DNA of 24,800 nucleotides from a virus, in IMG/VR virus record IMGVR_UViG_3300022752_004741, positions 1 through 24,800 of that record, one strand, 5' to 3'. The position numbers and the translations under genes are program-made. The notes below the pieces were generated by a model. It ran no database searches, was not told the DNA's origin, and saw only the letters and a program-made list of their open reading frames with translations. Shown here piece after piece: positions 18,825-24,800 of the stretch (position 1 is its first letter; the number at the start of each line of letters is the position of its first letter).

Positions 18825-20134
18825 CATTTCTTTTTAATAGTGGTTCGGTCATTACTAACGAGGTTGAAATAAAGAACGATGCAGGAAATGCTCTTCCTGT
18901 AGTATTTGTAGAAGGATCACCCGCAATAACCACAACATTTCCTACTACCAATTATGATTCTTTTGGTAGATTCAGAACCACAACCCCTTATACTTTATTT
19001 GATTCATCACAAAGATATGCAGATAATGGAAAATTTGCAACATCTAATACATCGACTACAAGTTATTCTTTTCAAGCAAATACTGCTAGTATAGACATGG
19101 TAGTTGACACAACATCTTCGGCAAAAGTTTATAGAGAAAGCTATAGAGTTTTTGCCTATCAACCTGGTAAATCCTTGCAAATTATTAATACGTTTGTTAT
19201 GAATACTAGCAAGGCAAATCTCAGGCAACGTGTTGGGTATTTCAGCACAGACAATGGTATTTTTCTGGAACAATCAGACAATGTGTATTTTGTAAAACGA
19301 TCTAAAGTTACTGGATCAGTTGTAGATACAAAAATTGCTCAATCTTCCTGGAACATAGACCCTATGGATGGAACAGGACCTTCTGGATTGACTTTAAATC
19401 TGGCCTATCCTCAAATCTTTTGGATAGATATAGAATGGTTGGGTGTTGGCACAGTTAGAATGGGGTTTGTTATCAATGGGCGTTTTATTCATTGTCATTC
19501 CATACACCATGCAAATCTTTCTAGCTCGCCTGCTGGCGCTTATATGCAAACAGCATGTCTGCCAGTAAGATATGAAATAGAAAACACATCGATAACTGCA
19601 AGTTCTTCTACACTTAAACAAATATGCTCTACGGTGATTTCAGAGGGAGGATATGAACTATCAGGAAAAATGCGAACTGTAGGAATGCAACCACTTACAG
19701 CCACTAATTATAATCTTGCAACAGCCAATGTATTCTACCCAGTGGCCAGTATTAGATTAAAATCGACTCATTTAGATGCTATAGTCATTCCTAAAAATAT
19801 AGCTTTGGTTGGCACAACACAAAGCGATTTTAGATATAAAATTATTTCGGGTGCCAATGTTACTGGGGGTACGTGGGTTTCTGATGGAGCAGATTCTGCT
19901 GTAGAATATAACCTTTCTGGTACTTCTGTTACTGGTGGAACAGATTTAAGATCTTCTTATCTGATATCTACAGGTAGTCAGAGTTTAACTGTAGACCTCA
20001 GAGATGGTGATTTTAAATTTCAATTGGAAAGAGATAGTTTTACTGTTACTCCTATAACCTTTACTTTAGTAGCAACTGCTAAAAATAATAACGATAAAGT
20101 ATTAGCTTCCATAGATTGGGAAGAAATTACTTAG
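18821..20134 (+). CDS. Virion structural protein, receptor-binding/tail type (437 aa)
   Basis: Ser/Thr/Asn-rich, beta-rich protein without Lys-rich helices, starting MTFLFNSGSVITNEVE. The segment DSSQRYADNGKFATSNT...VYRESYRVFAYQPGKSLQI (about 60-118) is typical of structural proteins in marine T4-like phages. The C-terminal 100 residues (ANVTGGTWVS, TSVTGGTDL) look like repeated beta-sandwich strands. Start 18821 has GGAG at 18811-18814; an in-frame ATG at 18809 overlaps that Shine-Dalgarno and was rejected. Its place next to a fibre-like gene suggests a baseplate or fibre component. Exact virion position unknown. Confidence 0.75.
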   Translation: MTFLFNSGSVITNEVEIKNDAGNALPVVFVEGSPAITTTFPTTNYDSFGRFRTTTPYTLFDSSQRYADNGKFATSNTSTTSYSFQANTASIDMVVDTTSSAKVYRESYRVFAYQPGKSLQIINTFVMNTSKANLRQRVGYFSTDNGIFLEQSDNVYFVKRSKVTGSVVDTKIAQSSWNIDPMDGTGPSGLTLNLAYPQIFWIDIEWLGVGTVRMGFVINGRFIHCHSIHHANLSSSPAGAYMQTACLPVRYEIENTSITASSSTLKQICSTVISEGGYELSGKMRTVGMQPLTATNYNLATANVFYPVASIRLKSTHLDAIVIPKNIALVGTTQSDFRYKIISGANVTGGTWVSDGADSAVEYNLSGTSVTGGTDLRSSYLISTGSQSLTVDLRDGDFKFQLERDSFTVTPITFTLVATAKNNNDKVLASIDWEEIT

Positions 20135-20150
20135 TTATTAATTTGTATAT

Positions 20151-20158
20151 TATAAATA
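20151..20158 (+). promoter_or_regulatory. Late promoter TATAAATA
   Basis: Exact T4 late octamer in the only gap (20135-20189) of this late cluster, 32 bases before the next start codon. Confidence 0.7.
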
Positions 20159-20189
20159 ATTTATCCTTTTATATTTTAATGGAAAATCA

Positions 20190-21476
20190 ATGTCAATAGC
20201 AGTAGTAGCTTGGGGTAGAGCTAATCCCCCAACCGTTGGCCATGAAAAATTATTTGATAAAACACTAGAACACGCAAAAGAAGTGGGTGGAAAAGCCCAC
20301 ATCTTTGTCTCTCATTCTCAGGATAATAAGAAAAATCCATTATCTTCATCTGAAAAAGTAAATTTTTTAAAGAAAGCATATACAGGTAAACAAGTACAGA
20401 TCGGATCTTCCTCCCCAACTAAACCTAGTCTATTGCATATTGCTAGCCAATTACATGATGCTGGACATACAGAATTACATATGTTGGCTGGGTCTGATAG
20501 AGTACCAGAATATGAAAGATTATTGAATCAGTATAATGGTAAAGAAGGTCCTCACGGTTACTATAATTTTAAGAAAATTAAAGTTATTTCTGCAGGTGAA
20601 AGAGATCCAGATTCTGAGGGTACAGAAGGCATTTCTGGCACTAAGATGAGATCGCATGCTATTTCAGCCAATAAGTCTGAATTTATGAATAATGTTATAT
20701 CTAAATTATCAGACGAAGATAAAGAAAAAGTATATAAAAGAACAAGAGCCGGTATGGGATTCAATGAGGACTACGAAAATCCATACAGATTCGATGACGG
20801 TACTCCTCAGGGAACTGAATATATGAAAAAAATGACACCTAATTTTGAAATCAAATGTCCTGTAGGAGAAAAATTTAATACAAATACTGGAAAATGTGAA
20901 CCCATAGGCATAAAAATGGAAATAAGAGAAAGATTTTTAACAGGTGAAATATTAAATCTTGGAGAAAAAGTAACTACTATAGATGGAGTTACTGGAGAAA
21001 TAGTTTATAGAGGTTCAACCTACGTTACTCTAAAATTGGAAAATGATAGCACAGTGAAGAGATGGATTAAAGATATAAAATTAGAACAAGCATATGAAGG
21101 CGAACCTAAAGAAAAAACAAGTAAAAAATTGTTTAAAGATTTTTCTAAGGTTAAACAAGAAAAATCTATGGTTGAAAGCTATTCTAAAGTATTTAAAGAA
21201 AGACATGGCATACCATTAAACGAAAAACTTCCTTATCTTTTAATGAATGAGCAACAGAAACAGGAACTAAAAGAAGAAAAATCACAACTTGAATATGCTG
21301 GATATACTACAAAGAATTTTGATCGTTCAGATAAAGCTTTTCAAATGTTCCAAAAACTTATTAAAGAAGCTGGGCCTCAAAAAAATGTAACACCTGTAGC
21401 TCAAGTACAAGCAGGTATTGATATGAAACCCAAAACATTGAAACAAATGCAATTTAAACAATATTTAGGAATTTAG
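20190..21476 (+). CDS. Nucleotidyltransferase (TxGH/ISxTxxR) fused to a phage C-terminal region (428 aa)
   Basis: Residues 1-190 form an adenylyl/cytidylyltransferase-like Rossmann domain: GRANPPTVGHEKL with T15-x-G17-H18, GSDR (101-104), and ISGTKMR (148-154), equivalent to ISSTxxR. This superfamily includes NMN and pantetheine-phosphate adenylyltransferases; the substrate here is unknown. Residues 200-300 add CPVGEKFNTNTGKCEP (two Cys) and a small beta-barrel-like segment LGEKVTTIDGVTGEIVYRG...WIKDI, KOW-like in pattern. The remainder is Lys/Glu-rich helical with a KQYLGI end. Such fusions of an enzyme domain to a virion-type tail suggest the enzyme is packaged. The stop directly abuts the next ATG. 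Confidence 0.8.
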   Translation: MSIAVVAWGRANPPTVGHEKLFDKTLEHAKEVGGKAHIFVSHSQDNKKNPLSSSEKVNFLKKAYTGKQVQIGSSSPTKPSLLHIASQLHDAGHTELHMLAGSDRVPEYERLLNQYNGKEGPHGYYNFKKIKVISAGERDPDSEGTEGISGTKMRSHAISANKSEFMNNVISKLSDEDKEKVYKRTRAGMGFNEDYENPYRFDDGTPQGTEYMKKMTPNFEIKCPVGEKFNTNTGKCEPIGIKMEIRERFLTGEILNLGEKVTTIDGVTGEIVYRGSTYVTLKLENDSTVKRWIKDIKLEQAYEGEPKEKTSKKLFKDFSKVKQEKSMVESYSKVFKERHGIPLNEKLPYLLMNEQQKQELKEEKSQLEYAGYTTKNFDRSDKAFQMFQKLIKEAGPQKNVTPVAQVQAGIDMKPKTLKQMQFKQYLGI

Positions 21477-21911
21477 ATGAACCCCTTAGCTGAAATCCTT
21501 AAAAAATTATTAGCAGATGTTATAGCATTTTCTATGAAAGTGCAAAAATATCATTGGAATGTAGAAGGACCCAATTTTCCTCAGTACCATGAATTTCTTG
21601 GTAATTTATACGAAGAGGTACACGCATCAGTGGATTTTATTGCTGAACTTATTAGAACGTTAGATGTAAAATCGCCTGGGGGGTTAAAAGAATTTTTAGA
21701 AATGTCATCTATAGATGAGAATACTAATGATTCTGATGCTTTAACTATGTTTAAAAATCTATTGAATGAAAACGATAAACTAATTGCAATATTGTATATT
21801 TCATATAAAGCATCTGATGAGACTGGAGAGATCGGCATAGCTAATTTTTTACAAGATAGAATTCAAGCTCATGAAAAACATCGTTGGATGTTGAGGGCTA
21901 TCACCAAATGA
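21477..21911 (+). CDS. dps: Dps-like ferritin (144 aa)
   Basis: Ferritin-fold DNA-protection protein. In bacterial Dps, dodecamers oxidise Fe(II) with peroxide and may bind DNA. The inter-subunit ferroxidase signature is largely kept: H26-W-N-V-E-G-P-N-F and H38 (12 apart, as E. coli H51/H63), D53 and E57 at the expected spacing. The position of E. coli D67 is Gly42 here, so iron chemistry may be altered. The C-terminus has FLQDRIQAHEKHRWMLRA. It is short at both ends, without a Lys-rich DNA-binding N-terminus. It sits between structural genes with no gap on one side and an ATGA overlap on the other, so it is co-expressed with virion proteins. Confidence 0.85.
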   Translation: MNPLAEILKKLLADVIAFSMKVQKYHWNVEGPNFPQYHEFLGNLYEEVHASVDFIAELIRTLDVKSPGGLKEFLEMSSIDENTNDSDALTMFKNLLNENDKLIAILYISYKASDETGEIGIANFLQDRIQAHEKHRWMLRAITK

Positions 21912-22993
21912 TGAATGAAAAACAACAACAACTAGTATTAGCTGCACTAAAATCCACGGATTCTTATCTTGGGGTGTTAAAGGATGCTGAGAAAAAAGGT
22001 GGCAGTGAAATGCATATACATGATTTTACACAACACTATACAAACGCGCACAATGCTTTAACTGCACTAAATAAAATTAATCAACATGAGCCATACATGA
22101 AAGAGCATGTAGGCGATATGATTAAAGTTGCTAACGATGAGGATACTTCTCTTGCAGATGAACCATATGCCCATGCACTTAAAGGGGCAGGCGAAGAAAT
22201 GGATGAAGATTTTGGCGGGGAAAGAAGTTACACCAATACAACAGATTACATAATAAATCCTAGAACAGGTAGAAAACAAAGAGCAGGTAAGATATATTTT
22301 TATACTGAAACTGATCCAGAAAAAGAAGCAGAAAAAGCTAAAAGAAAGCGAGAAATAGAAAAGAATAAGCAAATGGATGCTGGACAACAAGTTACTGAAA
22401 TTAATAATTTTTTAGAAAACAAATCAAAGTTATCAGGCATACCTGTGGATGTATTATTTGAAGTGTATTCTAGAGCGTTTGACGAAGGTATAGACCCAGA
22501 ACTTAGAGTTAATTCCTTTATAGTTAAAGGAAAAGCATACCATGCAGATAAAGATTTACAAGAAAAACGTATTATAATATCTGATTCTGATATGGATAAA
22601 ATGGTAGAGGATTTAAAATGGGAAGATATAGAAGATATATTTAAAGAAAATGTGGAAGAACTAGATGAGGCAATTTCAGCCACTACTAGAATTAAAAAAG
22701 GCCAGCAATTAAAACGAAGAACACCAAGACTAGGCCAACAGAAAGATATTAAGTTAGCTAGATCAGCTGATCTAGATACATTAAAAAACAGGGCCAAGAT
22801 TGCTGCTAGAAGAGCAATAATGAAAAGTCTTTTAAAAGGAAGGAAGAAGCACCAATTATCTGCTCAAGAAAAAGATAGGTTGGAACAACAAATAAGAAAT
22901 ATGAAAACTGTTGTTAATACCTTATCAATAAAAATGTTACCTAAAGTAAGAGACCTGCAAAGCAAAAGATTATCAGGTAAGGGTAAAAAATGA
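21908..22993 (+). CDS. Modular phage virion-associated protein (361 aa)
   Basis: Starts MMNEKQQQLVLAALKS at ATG 21908, overlapping the Dps stop; the frame is open further upstream but that part lies inside dps. The N-terminal 110 residues form a His-containing helical domain. The middle (ENKSKLSGIPVDVLFEVYSRAFDEGIDPELRVNSFI, about 182-217) matches a module repeated in marine T4-like virion proteins. The C-terminal 100 residues are highly basic and helical (RRTPRLGQQKDIKLARSADL, RRAIMKSLLKGRKKH). It is probably a structural, core or scaffold-type protein; the basic tail could contact DNA. No enzyme motif seen. Confidence 0.68.
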   Translation: MMNEKQQQLVLAALKSTDSYLGVLKDAEKKGGSEMHIHDFTQHYTNAHNALTALNKINQHEPYMKEHVGDMIKVANDEDTSLADEPYAHALKGAGEEMDEDFGGERSYTNTTDYIINPRTGRKQRAGKIYFYTETDPEKEAEKAKRKREIEKNKQMDAGQQVTEINNFLENKSKLSGIPVDVLFEVYSRAFDEGIDPELRVNSFIVKGKAYHADKDLQEKRIIISDSDMDKMVEDLKWEDIEDIFKENVEELDEAISATTRIKKGQQLKRRTPRLGQQKDIKLARSADLDTLKNRAKIAARRAIMKSLLKGRKKHQLSAQEKDRLEQQIRNMKTVVNTLSIKMLPKVRDLQSKRLSGKGKK

Positions 22994-23379
22994 AACAATT
23001 CAGTCAATTCAAAATACAACTACAAGAAGAAGTTTGCCCTGTTGCGACAAGAGACCTTCATGTCAATGTAGAAAATAGACAACATGCTATTGATGAGTAT
23101 GTATATGGTCCTGCTAATCCCAATGAACCGGGGGATTACTGGGAAAGATTGGCAAAAATTTGGGACATACCTGTTGCTGAAGCAAGTACTATGAAATGTC
23201 TTAATTGCGCTGCATTTAATGTAACACCTAAGATGAAAAAATGTATTGCTGATGGTATTGGGCCTAATGGTATGGATGTTGTAGATCAAGCAAATTTAGG
23301 ATATTGCGAAATACTTCAATTTAAATGTGCTGGGGATAGATCTTGTAGCGTTTGGCTAACCAATGGTCCATTAAAATGA
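22990..23379 (+). CDS. Cys-rich conserved phage protein (129 aa)
   Basis: A compact protein with seven cysteines: C17, then MKCLNCAAFNVTPKMKKC (about 75-92), LGYCEILQFKCAGDRSCSVW near the end. The spacing suggests metal binding or disulfide bridges. The pattern (CP-A-T-DL...NRQ, YGP-NP, C-NCAAFN, LGYC, FKC, C-W) is familiar from proteins of unknown role in marine T4-like phages. It overlaps both neighbours by four bases (ATGA), placing it in the late operon. Probably a small virion or assembly protein. Confidence 0.7.
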   Translation: MKQFSQFKIQLQEEVCPVATRDLHVNVENRQHAIDEYVYGPANPNEPGDYWERLAKIWDIPVAEASTMKCLNCAAFNVTPKMKKCIADGIGPNGMDVVDQANLGYCEILQFKCAGDRSCSVWLTNGPLK

Positions 23380-24800
23380 ATGAAGATTTAAGAAAGTGGT
23401 TTAAAGAAAAATGGGTTCGCATGGACACCAAGGGCAACATCAAAGGTGATTGTGCAAGAGAAGAGGGTGAAGGCAAACCTAAGTGCCTACCATCATTCAA
23501 AGCATACTCTATGAGTAAAAAAGATAGAGCATCTGCAGCAAGAAGAAAGAGAAGAGAAGACCCGGTAGCTGATAGACCAGGCAAAGGCGGCAAACCAATT
23601 AATGTTAGAACAATGGAAGAACAAATGGATATTTTCGAAGGTAACAAACCTACAAATCCTGAATTATGGTCTAGAGCTAAAGCTTTAGCTCGTTCTAAAT
23701 TTGATGTTTATCCTTCAGCTTATGCTAATGGCTGGGCAGCTAAATGGTATAAGTCTAAGGGTGGTGGCTGGAAATCTGTAAGCGAAGGTACTGACGATGA
23801 AGGCGGTATGGCTAAAGGTGAACTGCAAACAATCGCATCTAAAGCAAAAGAACTTGCTAAGATGATGAAAAAGAATAAACAATTAGATGCTTGGGTTCAA
23901 TCCAAGATCACTAAAGCCGACGATTATGTCGGATCGGTTCATGATTTTCTGAAAAATGGGAGACAAGAAGTGGACGAAAGTAGAGTATCTTTTAGGGATT
24001 TTCTCGAGGAAACTTCATGTTGCGAAGAATGCACTGACGATGCATTCTACGGATCTGTGGAAGAAGATTTTGACCCAACAGGTAATGAACAGTATGAGGA
24101 TTGGGGGGATGATGAGACCATTCATATTTCTACAGTAATGGAAAAATATTTGCCTATTCTTAACAATATTCAAGAAACAGTATTTAGTTATAACCCATTT
24201 AAATCTACTTCCAGTACTTCTAAAGGACACACGGTAGTTGGAATAACTAAAGATGAACAAGGTCGTAAAGGCGCTAATATTTTAAAACATAAAAGTGGTG
24301 GTTATTTCGCAGCACCTGGTTCATTAACTAGACAGGAGGGCGATATTCATAATACACCAGAAGCAGCGGCCAAGGCATTTCATGCTAAAAGAAAAGAAAA
24401 TTTAGCTGAGGCAGATACCCCCTTATCTTTTATACTCAAAAATCCAGGTAAAAAATTGCCCATGCATCTAGATCCCAACAGACCTTTCGACCCGGATATG
24501 CCCAAGAAAAATCCAGTGGCTAAAGCAGGCAAATATGGACAAGGGTTTTCTATAGCAAACCATTTAGCTAAGCAAGGAATGGCAAGTGTAAAAGAAGACG
24601 AAACTTATGAAGCTGCAAATCTTGCACAACAGGCAGCTATTGCTATAGCCATGAAGAAAGCAGGTAAAAAACCCAAGAATGTTGACGAAGCTAAATATCA
24701 AAAATTAACTCCTCGACAAAAATTTACTAATTCTTTGGCACGTGCAGGCTATGATGTAAATGCCAGCTCAAAACGAATACAAGATCTATTAGACAAGCAA
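23376..24800 (+). CDS. Modular virion-type protein with DUF5872-like N-terminus (3' partial)
   Basis: Open from ATG 23376 (overlapping the previous TGA) to the window end, 475 residues visible and no stop. Modules in order: LRKWFKEKWVRMDTKG...PKCLPSFKAYSMSKK (1-50, DUF5872-like with two Cys), LWSRAKALARSKFDVYPSAYANGWAAKWYKSKGGGW (about 96-131), ELQTIASKAKELAKMM...WVQSKITKADDYVGSVHDFL (about 149-192), then an acidic Cys pair CCEEC, and Ala/Lys-rich segments. These modules recur in several virion proteins of marine T4-like phages in different combinations. No catalytic motif is seen. Likely structural or packaged. Confidence 0.78.
   Translation, partial: MNEDLRKWFKEKWVRMDTKGNIKGDCAREEGEGKPKCLPSFKAYSMSKKDRASAARRKRREDPVADRPGKGGKPINVRTMEEQMDIFEGNKPTNPELWSRAKALARSKFDVYPSAYANGWAAKWYKSKGGGWKSVSEGTDDEGGMAKGELQTIASKAKELAKMMKKNKQLDAWVQSKITKADDYVGSVHDFLKNGRQEVDESRVSFRDFLEETSCCEECTDDAFYGSVEEDFDPTGNEQYEDWGDDETIHISTVMEKYLPILNNIQETVFSYNPFKSTSSTSKGHTVVGITKDEQGRKGANILKHKSGGYFAAPGSLTRQEGDIHNTPEAAAKAFHAKRKENLAEADTPLSFILKNPGKKLPMHLDPNRPFDPDMPKKNPVAKAGKYGQGFSIANHLAKQGMASVKEDETYEAANLAQQAAIAIAMKKAGKKPKNVDEAKYQKLTPRQKFTNSLARAGYDVNASSKRIQDLLDKQ

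Noticed and set aside
22067-22797. Overlapping - strand open frames opposite the virion genes
   Set aside because: They are low-complexity Ser/Phe/Ile-rich antisense shadows of Lys/Glu-rich coding sequence.

Overview
The window looks like a stretch of a low-GC, T4-like myovirus genome of the marine (cyanophage/pelagiphage) type. Three things point there. It opens with a gp41-type replicative helicase. It carries a very large tRNA array with a Seg-like GIY-YIG endonuclease inside it. It ends with a run of virion proteins built from modules familiar in marine T4-like phages. All convincing genes are on the + strand. Exact TATAAATA octamers (T4-type late promoters) and near-consensus sigma70 promoters both occur. 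The host cannot be named; the LpxH-like enzyme fits a Gram-negative one.

Layout. (1) 1-2307: helicase gp41 (5' end missing), two very small genes, a terminator, then a SWIM zinc-finger gene and a Lys/Ala/Pro-tailed protein, each behind its own sigma70 promoter. (2) 2308-2605: structured non-coding DNA and a compact unit with a late promoter, a 15-bp closing stem around a possible 33-codon ORF, and a terminator. (3) 2627-6011: the tRNA array. Eighteen tRNAs lie here, and Pro (6660) and Leu (14093) follow further on, 20 in all for 18 amino acids; only Phe and Met were not found. Interspersed are an H-type pseudoknot, a GIY-YIG endonuclease gene and about 850 nt of GC-richer DNA with no believable gene. 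(4) 6018-13732: an accessory metabolic block with a class I amidotransferase-like protein, an interrupted 2OG-Fe(II) oxygenase, a GT2-methyltransferase fusion, an LpxH-like phosphoesterase, RimK, a second metallophosphoesterase and a GT4 glycosyltransferase. (5) 13743-15225: a promoter-driven operon with MazG-like, tRNA-Leu, YkuK/RNase H-like, an RNA polymerase omega homologue and a small winged-helix protein, closed by a strong terminator. (6) 15239-24800: late/virion-associated genes packed with ATGA overlaps, including a KxDG ligase-like protein, an HELVH metallopeptidase, fibre/tail-type proteins, a nucleotidyltransferase fusion, a Dps-like ferritin and a modular protein running off the end.

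The strongest candidate for something undescribed is a family of five long-stem RNA elements (2796-2899, 5352-5431, 5495-5565, 5670-5767, 5913-6011). Their 17-19 bp arms are related in sequence while their interiors are not. Of 91 arm pairs, 83 are Watson-Crick and all 8 exceptions are G-U wobbles in the + strand RNA. The arm core also changes in a compensatory way between members. The three members whose arm begins ACCA place that ACCA where a tRNA 3' end is or could be. T4 also encodes stable non-tRNA RNAs (C and D) in its tRNA cluster, so this may be a larger version of that poorly understood feature. Two tRNAs (Asp, Asn) share a non-canonical T-loop and tRNA-Tyr lacks a D hairpin, so RNA structure in this array is unusual generally.
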